Below the pieces are notes generated by a model, which saw only the letters and a list, made by a program, of their open reading frames with translations, did no database searches and was not told the origin of the DNA. From JACDAN01 sp963842235 (GTDB lineage: Bacteria > Actinomycetota > Thermoleophilia > Gaiellales > Gaiellaceae), in the NCBI GenBank assembly GCA_963842235.1, contig CAWJFT010000002.1, positions 89,026-153,025 on the forward strand: 64,000 nucleotides of DNA, in the 5' to 3' direction. Within the stretch, counting starts at the first letter, position 1; every line of letters starts with the position of its first letter. The position numbers and the translations under genes are program-made. This document shows positions 1 to 8,784 of this stretch, piece after piece.

Positions 1-643
1 GTTCGCGACGCGGAGCGTGCTCCACGGTGCGGCGCTGGTTCCCTTGGTGTCGACCTGCCGATGGAGGAGGCCTGCCTGCTCGGCTGCGCCGTGGCGACGG
101 GCGTCTGCTCGGTGCTGAAGACGGCCGGGGTGTGGGAAGGCGCGCGCGTCGCCGTGATCGGCTGTGGCGCCGTCGGGCTCTCGGTCATCCAGGGTGCGCG
201 GATCGCCGGCGCCGAGGAGATCTACGCAATCGACCTCGACGAGCGGAAGCTCGAAGAGGCGACGCGGTTCGGAGCGACCCACACCGGAGAGGGCGAGCGG
301 CTGGACTTCGTCTTCGACGTGGTCGGCCGGCCCGAGACCGTCGCGCTTGGCATCCGGATGCTCGGCCACGCCGGCACGCTCGTGTACATCGGGCTTCCGC
401 AACCCGGCGCGGAGGCTGTCCTCCCGTCTGGATTACGCGTTCGACCGCCGGCTTCGCATCCTCGTCTCGCACGGCGGCGACCATGTCCCGGCGGAGGACT
501 TTCCGCTGCTGGCGCAGCTCGCTCTGGACGGCCGCCTCGACCTGGCCGGAATGGTCACGAAACGGATTGCTCTGGACGACGTCGAGCAGGCGTTCGAGGA
601 CATGGAGGCGGGCGACGTGATCCGTTCGGTGGTCGTGCTGTGA
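1..643 (+). CDS. Zinc-type MDR alcohol dehydrogenase, C-terminal part, frameshifted and cut by the window edge
   Basis: C-terminal part of a medium-chain NAD(P)-dependent alcohol dehydrogenase, class III-like by its EEACLLGC segment at about 64-87. The nucleotide-binding glycine motif GCGAVG lies at 160-177. The protein is not readable in one frame. FATRSVLHGAALVPL (frame 2) passes to GVDLPMEEACLLGC (frame 1) near base 47, consistent with one missing G. Near 432 the frame moves again, and the normal C-terminus (LDYAFDRRLRILVSHGG to DVIRSVVVL) ends at the TGA 641-643. Each break is repaired by one base, so sequence error is the likely cause. The next gene starts on the overlapping GTG. Substrate unknown. 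Confidence 0.75.
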
Positions 644-1035
644 GGATTCCTCCGCCCGTCGCTGAGCTGATCGGTATCGAGCTCGTGGACTCGGGCGGCG
701 GCGTCTGCACGATGCGGCTCGAGGCCGGCGAGCAGCACTTGAACCCAATGGGGACGCTCCACGGCGGGATCCTCTGCGACCTCGCCGACGCCGCCATGGG
801 CATGGCGTTCTTCTCCACGCTGGACGAAGGGGAGTCGTTCACGACGCTCGAGCTCAAGATCAACTACCTGCGTCCGTTTTGGACCGGGACGCTCATCGCC
901 CGCGGCACGGTCATCTCGCGCGGGCGGACGATCGGCCTGAGCGAGTGCCGCGTCGTCGACGACCGCGATCGCCTGATCGCGCATGCAACGAGCACCTGCA
1001 TGGCCCTGCGCGGCGACCTCGCCGAGGGCCGTTAA
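640..1035 (+). CDS. PaaI-type hot-dog acyl-CoA thioesterase
   Basis: Hot-dog fold thioesterase of the PaaI/YbgC superfamily, about 131 aa, predicted to hydrolyse acyl-CoA esters in the cytoplasm. The family signature is seen as MGTLHGGILCDLADAAMG, where HGG precedes the catalytic acidic residue on the long helix; LELKINYLRPFW is the typical central strand. The GTG start at 640 overlaps the upstream stop as GTGA, so it is probably translationally coupled to the dehydrogenase. A longer in-frame reading upstream exists only because the dehydrogenase is frameshifted. Substrate chain length cannot be told. Confidence 0.85.
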   Translation: MRIPPPVAELIGIELVDSGGGVCTMRLEAGEQHLNPMGTLHGGILCDLADAAMGMAFFSTLDEGESFTTLELKINYLRPFWTGTLIARGTVISRGRTIGLSECRVVDDRDRLIAHATSTCMALRGDLAEGR

Positions 1036-1039
1036 TCCT

Positions 1040-1056
1040 TGTAACAACTTGTTACT
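1040..1056. promoter_or_regulatory. Palindrome copy 1 (AGTWACAASTTGTWACT family)
   Basis: Sequence TGTAACAACTTGTTACT, with 7 of 8 arm positions paired around a central C at 1048. It begins 5 nt after the thioesterase stop codon, between two convergent genes, so it is not a promoter operator for either. Four relatives occur at 1107, 8742, 9121 and 14546. Function unknown. Confidence 0.6.
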
Positions 1057-1106
1057 TGGTACCGCCCCGCCCCGACGTTGCGCTCTCCGAGCGGCGGGAC
1101 CGAGTT

Positions 1107-1123
1107 AGTTACAAGTTGTCACT
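1107..1123. promoter_or_regulatory. Palindrome copy 2 (AGTWACAASTTGTWACT family)
   Basis: Sequence AGTTACAAGTTGTCACT, 7 of 8 arm positions paired around G1115. The TGA stop of the convergent acyl-CoA dehydrogenase (1119-1121 on the minus strand) lies inside the right arm. It sits 67 bp centre to centre from copy 1. Confidence 0.6.
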
Positions 1124-2553
1124 TGGGGTTGGAGCCGGCGAGAACGCGGTCGATCAGGTTCGCGTAGTCGGCGTCCGCCTCCGGGTTCCAGCCGGTCATG
1201 CGGTGACGGCGTTCGACCAGCGCTGCGCTCGCGGCGTCTGAGTGACGAAGCAACGTGACCTGGAGCGAACGCACCAGCTCGGCGAGCTGACGCCGGAAGT
1301 GCAGCGCGCCGAACTCCGGCTCCGGAAACCGACCGCCGCAGGCGCGCGGCGAGCTCGTCCGAGGCGCCCGCCTGCTGCACGACCAGCTCGACGGCATCGA
1401 AGCGCTCGAGATCCCGGAGAGCCTGCGCGCAGAGGACGTTGTGCGTCCCCTCCCAGCTCTCGAAGACGATCGCGTCCCGGTAGAGCCGCGGCAGCGGCGA
1501 GAAGTCCTCGATCGTGCCGTTGCCGCCGAGCGTCTCGATCCCCCGCCGGACGACCTGCGTCGCCGCCAAAGACGTGACGAACTTGTTCCCGTTGACGAGC
1601 AACCGGTGCCAGACGACGTCCTCGTCGCTCGCCGAGCCCTCGTCGATCCTCGCAACGAGCTCCGTCAGGTGCATCGTCGACGCGTAGGCCGCGGCCTCCT
1701 CGCTCTTCATCACGGCGAGGTTCTCCCGAACGAGCGGGAAGCGGCCAATCGGGCCACCGAAAGCCGAGCGCTCGCGCGCGAAGCTGGACGCTTCCAGGAA
1801 CGCGCGTTTCATCAAGCCGGTCGAGCCGACGGAGTTCAGCCAGCGCGAGGTGTTGAGGACGCTGATAGCGGTCTTGAAACCGTCCTCGAGCGGCCCGAGC
1901 GGATAGGCGACCGCCCCCTCGAACTCGATCTCACCCGTAGCCAGCGCACGTGTCCCGAGCTTGTCCTTCAGGCGCCGGATGCGAAACCCGCCGCCCTCCC
2001 GAGGAACCAGGAAGCAGCCGATGCCGCGCGTCCCCTCCGCCGCCCCACGCGGGCGCGCCGTGACTACGAACTGGTCCGCATCCGCCACGGAGCAGAACCA
2101 CTTCTCGCCGTAGAGGCGCCACGCGTCGCGGTCCGGCACCGCCTCCACCCGATTTGCGCCGACGTCGGAGCCGCCGTGCCGCTCCGTGAGGAACTGCGCC
2201 CCACGTTGGGCCCGGTCATAGTCGGTCTCGAGCAGCGGTGGCAGGAACCGCTCCCGCAGCTCGTCCGACGCCCTCGTCCGCAGCGCGCGCACAAGCCCGG
2301 CGGTGCAGACGACCGGGCACGCGTGCCCTCCCTCGCCGGCGTGGGCGAGCGCATAGAACAGCGCCGCCTGCTCGCGCGCCGGCGCGCCGACGATCCCCGA
2401 AGCCCACACGGCCCGCCCCGCGCGGTGGTAGGCGGGATCGAACTCGATCTCCCCGTCGGCGCCGAGCCGCGGCGGATTCCGCTCGGCCTCGGCGACCGCC
2501 GGCTCGACGACGTCCATCACGACGGCGAGGAAGTCGCTGGTGACGGCGATCAT
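1119..2553 (-). CDS. Acyl-CoA dehydrogenase, AidB-like branch (one frameshift)
   Basis: FAD-dependent acyl-CoA dehydrogenase family protein, about 478 aa when repaired, predicted to desaturate an acyl-CoA or related thioester. AidB-like signatures are visible: FLTERHGGSDVGA in the middle domain and FESWEGTHNVLCAQAL near the C-terminus; ETLGGNGTIED is the usual active-site region. Near base 1325 the frame shifts: the upstream frame turns to arginine-rich nonsense while the next frame continues plausibly as EPEFGALHFRRQLAELVRSL and ends GSNPK at 1119. ATG at 2553 is chosen (a GTG lies just before it). Its start is only 21 bp from a divergent acyl-CoA dehydrogenase start. Confidence 0.82.
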
Positions 2554-2574
2554 CACCGATATAGGCTAAGCGCC
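2554..2574. promoter_or_regulatory. 21-bp divergent start-to-start gap
   Basis: Only 21 bp separate the ATG codons of two divergent acyl-CoA dehydrogenases. The gap holds the A/T-rich string GATATAGGCTAAG, with TATATC facing the minus gene and TAGGCT facing the plus gene at roughly -10 distances. No Shine-Dalgarno fits either side. Leaderless transcription from both sides is inferred. Confidence 0.35.
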
Positions 2575-3669
2575 ATGGACCTCCGCGACAGCCCGGACGA
2601 GGCCGCCTTTCGCGACGGGGTTCGCACCTGGCTCCAGGAGAACCTCCCCGCAGGCGAGCCACGGGAGTGGAGCCGCAAGATCTACGACGCGGGCTACGCG
2701 GGCCTTACCTGGCCCGAGGAGTACGGCGGCCACAGTGCGCCCTACAGCCACCAGGCGATCGTGCTGGAGGAGTTCGCGCGTGCTGAAGCCCCGTCGCACA
2801 TGGGCGTAATCGGCCTCGGGATGGCGGGCCCGACGATCATGGCCCACGGGACGGAGGAGCAGAAACGCCGCTACCTGCCGAAGATCCTGTCGGCGGAGGA
2901 CATCTGGTGCCAGGGCTTCTCGGAGCCCGGCGCGGGGTCAGACCTCTCGGCGGTCCGAACCTCCATCGACGCCCGCAACGGCTCGTTCGTCGTCAACGGC
3001 CAGAAGGTCTGGTCGTCCTTCGCGCACATCGCCGACCACTGCATCCTCATCGGCCGCAGCGACCCCGACTCGCAGCGCCACGAGGGCCTCACGTACCTGA
3101 TCGTGGACATGAAGGCGCCGGGCGTCGAGGTGCGCCCGCTGCGCCAGATCACGGGCGAGGCCGAGTTCAACGAGATCTTTCTCACCGACGTGGAGGTGCC
3201 CAAGGAGAACCTGCTCGGCGAGATCGGCGGCGGCTGGCAGGTGGCGATGACGACGCTTCTCCACGAGCGCGGCACGCTCGGCTTCGCGCTCGGCGGGGCG
3301 CTCGAGGCGCAGGTGCAGAAGCTCGTCGCCCTGACGAAGGAGCGCGGCGCCGACGATCCGATCATCCGCGACCGCGTCGCCCAGGAGTGGATCGAGCTCC
3401 AGGCGCTCAAGCTGACGAACTACCGCTCGCTGACGACGCTGATGCAGACGGGGATCCCCGGGCCCGAGGGCTCCGTCTCGAAGCTCCACTGGTCGGAGCA
3501 GAACCAGCGCCTCACAAAGCTTGCGATGGAGATCCTCGAGGGCGAGGACGACGGCTACTGGCGCCACCAGCAGCTGCGGAGCAGGGGCAACACGATCGAG
3601 GCCGGGACGTCGGAGATCCTGCGGAACATCATCGCCGAACGCGTTCTTGGCCTGCCGAGGAGCCGCTAG
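2575..3669 (+). CDS. Acyl-CoA dehydrogenase, large partner
   Basis: Full-length acyl-CoA dehydrogenase, 364 aa, FAD-dependent alpha,beta-desaturation of an acyl-CoA. Visible signatures are QGFSEPGAGSDLSAVRT (middle beta domain) and the C-terminal RGNTIEAGTSEILRNIIAERVLG. The next gene is a second, shorter acyl-CoA dehydrogenase whose GTG shares a base with this stop codon. Adjacent paired genes of this kind are known in actinobacteria as heterotetrameric enzymes for steroid and branched side chains (FadE26-27 type); pairing here is inference. Confidence 0.9.
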   Translation: MDLRDSPDEAAFRDGVRTWLQENLPAGEPREWSRKIYDAGYAGLTWPEEYGGHSAPYSHQAIVLEEFARAEAPSHMGVIGLGMAGPTIMAHGTEEQKRRYLPKILSAEDIWCQGFSEPGAGSDLSAVRTSIDARNGSFVVNGQKVWSSFAHIADHCILIGRSDPDSQRHEGLTYLIVDMKAPGVEVRPLRQITGEAEFNEIFLTDVEVPKENLLGEIGGGWQVAMTTLLHERGTLGFALGGALEAQVQKLVALTKERGADDPIIRDRVAQEWIELQALKLTNYRSLTTLMQTGIPGPEGSVSKLHWSEQNQRLTKLAMEILEGEDDGYWRHQQLRSRGNTIEAGTSEILRNIIAERVLGLPRSR

Positions 3670-4283
3670 TGCAGTTCGCCTTCACCGAAGAGCAGGAGCT
3701 CCTCCGCCGCGAGGCGCGCGACGCGCTGATGAACGGCGGGTGGACGAAGGAGGAGATCAGCGCCGCCGAGCTGGGGTTCGTCGACCAGGCGGTGCTCTAC
3801 GAGGAGGCCGGCCGGGCCAACGTGGGCGAGTCGCTCTTCGACGAGTCGCGTCCCGAGCAGGAGCAGCTCGCTGCGCTCGCGCTCGAGGCCGTCGGAATCG
3901 GCAAGAAGGCGCTCGAGCTGGCCGTCGAGTACGCGCAGAACCGCGAGCAGTTCGGACGCAAGATCGGGGTCTACCAGGCCGTATCGCACAAGCTGGCGGA
4001 CACGTTGGTCGAGACCGAGCTCGCGCGCTCGATCGCCTACTGGGCGGCCTGGTGCGTGGCCGAAAACGACGAACAGGCACCGATCGCGACCGCGGCGGCC
4101 AAGTCGTACGCCGGAGATGCGGCGGTCGCCGCCTGCGAGCGCTCGATCCAGGTGCACGGCGGCATCGGCTTCACCTGGGAGCACGTGCTCCACGAGTACT
4201 ACAAGCGCGCACTTTGGATTCAGGCCTACGGCGGCTACTCGCGCCAACAGCGGGCCAAGATCGCCGCCTGGCTGCTCGATTGA
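3669..4283 (+). CDS. Short acyl-CoA dehydrogenase lacking the middle domain
   Basis: 204 aa, starting at GTG 3669. Residues 1-50 (FAFTEEQELLRREARDAL) match the family N-terminal helices, and residues from about 70 match the C-terminal helical domain (YAQNREQFGRKIGVYQAVSHK, IQVHGGIGFTWEHVLHEYYK). Between them the sequence jumps from VGESLFDESRP directly to EQEQLAALALEA, so most of the usual beta-barrel domain, roughly 120 residues, is absent while the frame is kept. Either an in-frame deletion (genomic or assembly collapse) or a reduced partner of the preceding enzyme. It would lack much of the FAD/acyl-CoA site on its own. Confidence 0.8.
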   Translation: MQFAFTEEQELLRREARDALMNGGWTKEEISAAELGFVDQAVLYEEAGRANVGESLFDESRPEQEQLAALALEAVGIGKKALELAVEYAQNREQFGRKIGVYQAVSHKLADTLVETELARSIAYWAAWCVAENDEQAPIATAAAKSYAGDAAVAACERSIQVHGGIGFTWEHVLHEYYKRALWIQAYGGYSRQQRAKIAAWLLD

Positions 4284-5092
4284 CCCGTACGGCTCTCGTC
4301 ACCGGCGCCTCGACCGGAATCGGGCGGGCGAGCGCACTCGCGCTCGCGGAGTCGGGGTGGCGCGTCCTCGCCGGCGTGCGCCGCCCGGGTGACGCTCCGG
4401 AAGGAACCCAGGAGGTGCTGCTCGACGTCACCGACGCGGACCAGATCCGCGACGCGGCCGGTCTCGTAGACCAACTGGATGGTCTCGTCAACAATGCCGG
4501 AATCGCACGCGCCGCGCCGCTCGAGTTCATCCCGCCGGAGCTGCTGCGCCACCAGCTCGAGGTCAACCTCGTCGGTCAGGTCGCAGTCACGCAGGCTTTC
4601 CTGCCGGCGCTGCGGCGCGCGAAGGGGCGGATCGTCTTCATGGGCTCGATCGCCGGGAAAAGCGCACTACCGTTTCTCGCCCCTTACGCCGCTTCGAAGC
4701 ACGCACTCGAGGCTGTCGCCGATTCCCTGCGTCTCGAGCTCAAGCCGTTCGGCATCCGCGTCTCGATCATCGAGCCGGGGTCGATCAAGACACCGATCTG
4801 GACGCGCTCGGTCAAGCGCGCCGACGAGCTGATCGCGAGCATCGAGGGGCGGGAGCTGGACGATCTGTACGGAGACCGGATCGCCCGCTTCAGGCAGCGC
4901 GCGATCGAGCGCGGCGCCGGAGGCGCGCCACCCGAGAACGTCGCCAAGGTCGTCGTCGAGGCCTTGACGACCGAGCGGCCGCGCACGCGCTACCTGATCG
5001 GCCGCGACGCGAGGCTGCGCGCCGGCTTCGAGCACTTGCCGGACCGGCTGCGCGACCGCATCTACGAACGGGTCCTACTGACGAAGCGTTAG
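4280..5092 (+). CDS. Short-chain dehydrogenase/reductase
   Basis: Classical SDR of 270 aa, NAD(P)-dependent oxidoreductase. It has the glycine motif TGASTGIG at the N-terminus, the NNAG motif (LVNNAGIA), the catalytic serine in FMGSIAGKS, and Y-x-x-x-K in PYAASKHAL. The C-terminus is longer than in minimal SDRs. The TTG start at 4280 overlaps the preceding TGA stop, and the protein begins TRTALVTG immediately, leaving little room for another start. Likely oxidises a hydroxyacyl or alcohol intermediate of the acyl-CoA cluster (inference). Confidence 0.88.
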   Translation: MTRTALVTGASTGIGRASALALAESGWRVLAGVRRPGDAPEGTQEVLLDVTDADQIRDAAGLVDQLDGLVNNAGIARAAPLEFIPPELLRHQLEVNLVGQVAVTQAFLPALRRAKGRIVFMGSIAGKSALPFLAPYAASKHALEAVADSLRLELKPFGIRVSIIEPGSIKTPIWTRSVKRADELIASIEGRELDDLYGDRIARFRQRAIERGAGGAPPENVAKVVVEALTTERPRTRYLIGRDARLRAGFEHLPDRLRDRIYERVLLTKR

Positions 5093-5100
5093 GAGACAAG

Positions 5101-5499
5101 ATGGGCTACGCCAAGGGATCGATCGACGACATGGGCGAAGGGCCGGGCTTCCGAAGCGTCCGGCGGGCGCTCGGAGTGACGGCGTTCGGCGTCAATGCGA
5201 TCGTCTACCCGCCGGGGCAGGAGGGCTTCCTGCACTACCACGACGAACAGGACGAGCTCTACTTTGTCCACCGGGGGCGCGCGTCGTTCGAGGTCGACGG
5301 AGAGCAGTTCGAGCTCGGGCCGGGCGGTGTCGTCTACGTCGAGTCGACGACGCCGAGGAAGGTGAACAACCGGACGGACGAGGACCTCGTCCTCTTCGTC
5401 GTCGGCGGTAAGGAGGGCTACGTCGGCCGCGACGGACAGCTCGTCGACGTCGAGCGGGATCTGTCGCGCCGTCAGAGCTTTACGAGCGGCGGGAATTAG
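5101..5499 (+). CDS. Cupin-domain protein
   Basis: 132-aa single-domain cupin. Motif 1 is seen as GFLHYHDEQDELYFVHRG (two His, one Glu) and motif 2 as GGVVYVESTTPRKVNN, in which the usual second-motif His is replaced, so metal binding may be incomplete. ATG is preceded by GGAGACAAG. It lies 8 bp after the SDR stop and before an acyl-CoA synthetase. Enzyme or ligand sensor cannot be decided from sequence. Confidence 0.8.
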   Translation: MGYAKGSIDDMGEGPGFRSVRRALGVTAFGVNAIVYPPGQEGFLHYHDEQDELYFVHRGRASFEVDGEQFELGPGGVVYVESTTPRKVNNRTDEDLVLFVVGGKEGYVGRDGQLVDVERDLSRRQSFTSGGN

Positions 5500-5540
5500 G
5501 GAACGATTTCGGTGGGTCTATCTCGAGGAGGGAAGCGGCA

Positions 5541-7145
5541 ATGAACGGCTTGATGATGGATTACCAACTCTCGCTCCCGCCGATCCTGGATCGCGCGGAG
5601 ACGTTCTTCGGGGACAAAGAGGTGGTCACCAGGCTCCCCGACAAGAGCTTCCACCGCTACACGTACCGGGACATGGCCGGGCGCGCGAGGCAGCTCGCCG
5701 TCGCGCTGCAGAAGCTCGGCCTCGAGCGCGGCGACCGCGTCGCGACCCTGTGCTGGAACCACTACCAGCACCTGGAGGCCTACTTCGGGATCCCGTGCGG
5801 CGGGTTCGTCCTGCACACGCTCAACCTGCGGCTGCACCCGTCCGACCTCGTGTACGTCGCCGCGCACGCCGACGACCGAGCGGTCATCGTCGACCGGAGC
5901 CTCCTCCCGCTCCTCGAGCAGTTCCAGGGCGAGACCCGAATCGAGCACGTCTTCGTCGTCGAGGATTCCTACGAGGAGCTGCTCGACTCGGCGAGCCCCG
6001 ACGAGTGGGAAGACCCGCAGCTCGACGAGCGAGAGGCGGCCGCGATGTGCTTCACGAGCGGCACCACCGGGCGCTGCAAGGGCGTCGTCTACTCCCACCG
6101 CTCCACCGTCCTGCATGCGCTCGGCGTGGCGACGACCTCACCCCTGGGGATGCGGATCGCGCACGGGGACACGCTGCTTCCGGTCGTGCCGATGTTCCAC
6201 GCGAACGCGTGGGGCTACCCGTACCTCGCGGCGATGCTCGGGACGAAGATCGTCTTCCCCGGCCCGCATCTCGATCCGGAGAGCTTGCTCGAGGACTTCG
6301 TCGAGGAGCGGGTCACCTGGACTGCGGGCGTCCCCACGATCTGGCTCGGGATGCTGCAGCTCCTGGACGCGGACCCCGGCCGCTGGGATCTCTCCCGCAT
6401 GAAGGGGATGCTCGTCGGAGGCTCGGCCGTCCCTCGCGCGATGATCGCCGCCTACAAGGAGCGGCACGGCCTCAACGTCGTCCAGGGCTGGGGCATGACC
6501 GAGACGTCGCCGGTCGCTTCGGTGACGGACTTCATCGGCGACATTCAGGACGCCGACCAGGACACGCAGTTCGACTATGTGGCGATGGCGGGCATTCCGC
6601 TGCCGTTCGTCGAGATCCGCGTGCGCGCCGACGACCAGGACGTCCCGTGGGACGGCGAGTCGATGGGCGAGCTGGAAGTGCGAGGGCCGTGGGTTGCGTC
6701 CGGGTACTACGAGGACGACTCGCAGGCGGACCGCTGGACCGACGACGGCTGGTTCAAGACCGGCGACATCGTCTCGATGCACCCGCGCGGGTTCATCCAG
6801 ATCAAGGACCGCTCGAAGGACGTGATCAAGTCCGGCGGCGAGTGGATCTCGTCGGTCGAGCTCGAGAACGCGATCATGGCCCATCCGGCGGTGTCCGAAG
6901 CAGCGGTGATCGCGATCCCGGACGAGAAGTGGGCGGAGCGCCCGCTCGCGGCGATCGTCCTGAAGGAGGGGGAGACGGTGACGGCGGACGAGCTGCGGGA
7001 GTACCTCGCTCCCAAGTTCGCGAAGTGGTGGCTGCCCGACCGCTTCGAGTTCGTCGACGAGATCCCGAAGACGAGCGTGGGGAAGTTCAAGAAGATCGCG
7101 CTCCGCGAGCAGTTCGCCGAAGAGCAAGTTCCGGCCTCTTCGTGA
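5541..7145 (+). CDS. Medium/long-chain acyl-CoA synthetase (AMP-forming)
   Basis: 534-aa ANL-superfamily ligase that activates a carboxylic acid with ATP and CoA. The phosphate-binding loop is FTSGTTGRCKGVVYSHR, the adenine motif GWGMTETSP, the hinge-region Asp in WFKTGDIVSMH, and the catalytic lysine region KTSVGKFKK near the C-terminus. Closest in layout to AlkK-type medium-chain enzymes. ATG has a good ribosome site (GGAGGGAAG). It feeds the neighbouring dehydrogenases with acyl-CoA. The stop overlaps the next GTG start. Confidence 0.92.
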   Translation: MNGLMMDYQLSLPPILDRAETFFGDKEVVTRLPDKSFHRYTYRDMAGRARQLAVALQKLGLERGDRVATLCWNHYQHLEAYFGIPCGGFVLHTLNLRLHPSDLVYVAAHADDRAVIVDRSLLPLLEQFQGETRIEHVFVVEDSYEELLDSASPDEWEDPQLDEREAAAMCFTSGTTGRCKGVVYSHRSTVLHALGVATTSPLGMRIAHGDTLLPVVPMFHANAWGYPYLAAMLGTKIVFPGPHLDPESLLEDFVEERVTWTAGVPTIWLGMLQLLDADPGRWDLSRMKGMLVGGSAVPRAMIAAYKERHGLNVVQGWGMTETSPVASVTDFIGDIQDADQDTQFDYVAMAGIPLPFVEIRVRADDQDVPWDGESMGELEVRGPWVASGYYEDDSQADRWTDDGWFKTGDIVSMHPRGFIQIKDRSKDVIKSGGEWISSVELENAIMAHPAVSEAAVIAIPDEKWAERPLAAIVLKEGETVTADELREYLAPKFAKWWLPDRFEFVDEIPKTSVGKFKKIALREQFAEEQVPASS

Positions 7146-8056
7146 GAGCGATCGTCCTCCGCGAGACGGGCGGCCCCGGGCAGCTCGGGCTCGCGGAGGT
7201 GCCCGACCCCGAGCCCGGTGAGGGAGAGGTCGTCGTCCGCGTGCGGGCGGCGGGCGTCAACTTCGCCGACGTTCTCGTGCGGCAGGGGCGGTATCCGCAG
7301 CCGCCGGACTTGCCAACGGTGCCCGGGTCGGAGGTTGCGGGCGAGGTCGACGGCCGGCGCGTTATGGCGCTGCCGCGCGGCGGCGGCTATGCGGAGGCGA
7401 TCGCCGTGGACGAGCGGCTCGTCGTGCCGCTTCCGGACGGCGCGTCGTTCGAGGAGGGCGCCGGTTTTCTCCTGACGTTCTTGACGGCGTGGATCCCGCT
7501 GACGCGGCAGGTGCGTGTTCGGGAAGGGTCCGTGGTGCTGGTGCACGCCGGGTCCGGCGGAGTCGGGTCGGCGGCGATCCAGCTCGCGAAGCATCTGGGA
7601 GCCCGCGTGGTGGCGACGGCGAGCACGGACGAGAAGCGCGCCGTTGCGCTCGAGCAGGGTGCTGACGAGGCGTTTTCCTACGACGGGTTCGCCGAGAAGG
7701 TGCGGGCCGACGTCGTCCTCGATCCCGTCGGCGGCGAGGTCTTCACGCAGAGCTTCGGGGTGTTGAACCCGCTCGGCACCGTCGTGGCGTTGGGGTTCGC
7801 GGGCGGTTGGTGGGAGCCGCTGGATCCGGCGCCGCTCGTCGGCCGCAATCTGGGGCTCCAGGGCTTCTACCTCGGCCGGTTGATGCGGCACAACCCGGAG
7901 CTCGTGCGGGAGGCGATCGGTGAGCTGCTCGAGCTGTGGTCGTCAGGGGCCGTGAAGCCGCTCGTGGGCGCGACGTTCCCGCTGGAGCGGGCCGGAGAGG
8001 CGCACGAGCTGATCGAGTCGCGCGGCCATGTCGGCAAGGTCGTCCTTGTTCCCTAG
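7142..8056 (+). CDS. Quinone oxidoreductase-like MDR protein
   Basis: 304-aa zinc-free medium-chain reductase of the NADPH:quinone oxidoreductase type. It has AAGVNFADVLVRQGRYP near the N-terminus and the nucleotide motif VHAGSGGVGSAAIQLAKH. It starts at GTG 7142 inside the synthetase stop (GTGA), so it is coupled to it. The family reduces quinones or enoyl compounds with NADPH; the substrate here is unknown, but an enoyl-thioester role fits the context. Confidence 0.85.
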   Translation: MRAIVLRETGGPGQLGLAEVPDPEPGEGEVVVRVRAAGVNFADVLVRQGRYPQPPDLPTVPGSEVAGEVDGRRVMALPRGGGYAEAIAVDERLVVPLPDGASFEEGAGFLLTFLTAWIPLTRQVRVREGSVVLVHAGSGGVGSAAIQLAKHLGARVVATASTDEKRAVALEQGADEAFSYDGFAEKVRADVVLDPVGGEVFTQSFGVLNPLGTVVALGFAGGWWEPLDPAPLVGRNLGLQGFYLGRLMRHNPELVREAIGELLELWSSGAVKPLVGATFPLERAGEAHELIESRGHVGKVVLVP

Positions 8057-8738
8057 AACCGCGCTCGTGACGGGCTCGGCCGGCGGAATCGGACGGGCCA
8101 TCGTCGCGCGGCTCGAGCGGGAGGGTGCGGAGGTCCTGGAGCTCGACCTTGTAACCGGGTTCGACGTGACCGCCCCGACTGCCTGGGAGTCGATCGAGCG
8201 CGTCGAGCTGGCCTGCCTGAACGCCGGTGTCACGACGAGCACGGCTGACATCACCGAGCTGACGGCCGACGAGTATCGCCGCGTCGTCGCCGTCAACGTC
8301 GACGGCGTCGTCTACGGCGTGCGCCGGTTGGCGCGGGAGCTGGAGCAGGGCGACGCGATCGTCGTCACCTCCTCGCTCGCCGGCCTCACCGGCGTCGAGG
8401 GAGATCCGATCTATGCGCTGACGAAGCATGCGGTGATCGGCTTCGTGCGGTCGGTCGCGCCGCAGCTCGAGCGGCGCGGGGTGCGGATCAATGCCGTCTG
8501 CCCCGGCTTTGCAAATACGCCGATGGTGGCCGGAGAGCTGCGAGCCTCGCTCGAGGAGGCGGGCTTTCCGCTGCTGAGTCCTGAGGAGGTCGCCGAGGCG
8601 GTCCTGCTGGCCGCCCGAAGCGAGGGCACAGGCGAGGCGTGGATCGTCCAGCCGGGTCGGCCCCCCGAGCCGTATCGCTTCCGTGGCATCCCCGGCCCGC
8701 GTGTCCCAGGCGCGGAAGGCGTCGCGCCACCGCTGTAG
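8028..8738 (+). CDS. Short-chain dehydrogenase/reductase
   Basis: SDR of up to 236 aa. Glycine motif TGSAGGIG, CLNAGV replacing the usual NNAG, catalytic Ser in VTSSLAG, and YALTK as Y-x-x-x-K. ATG 8028 gives a 29-nt overlap with the quinone oxidoreductase; TTG 8046 (11-nt overlap) is equally possible and leaves the Rossmann start intact. The missing first N of NNAG may weaken the fold's central helix. The stop is followed 3 nt later by a perfect palindrome. Confidence 0.85.
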   Translation: MSARSSLFPRTALVTGSAGGIGRAIVARLEREGAEVLELDLVTGFDVTAPTAWESIERVELACLNAGVTTSTADITELTADEYRRVVAVNVDGVVYGVRRLARELEQGDAIVVTSSLAGLTGVEGDPIYALTKHAVIGFVRSVAPQLERRGVRINAVCPGFANTPMVAGELRASLEEAGFPLLSPEEVAEAVLLAARSEGTGEAWIVQPGRPPEPYRFRGIPGPRVPGAEGVAPPL

Positions 8739-8741
8739 ACA

Positions 8742-8760
8742 AAGTTACAAGTTGTAACTT
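8742..8760. promoter_or_regulatory. Palindrome copy 3, perfect 19-bp
   Basis: Arms AAGTTACAA and TTGTAACTT flank a central G at 8751 without mismatch. It starts 3 nt after an SDR stop codon and lies upstream of the small helix-turn-helix gene at 8785. With copy 4 it brackets that gene. Confidence 0.65.
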
Positions 8761-8784
8761 GACACCGAGGGGTCACGCTTCCGC

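Noticed and set aside
1441..2574. Long plus-strand reading upstream of the acyl-CoA dehydrogenase at 2575
   Set aside because: Arginine/alanine-rich antisense of the AidB-like gene, typical of high-GC shadow frames.
4479..4832. Serine/arginine-rich ORFs within the SDR gene
   Set aside because: Shadow frames of a clear classical SDR.
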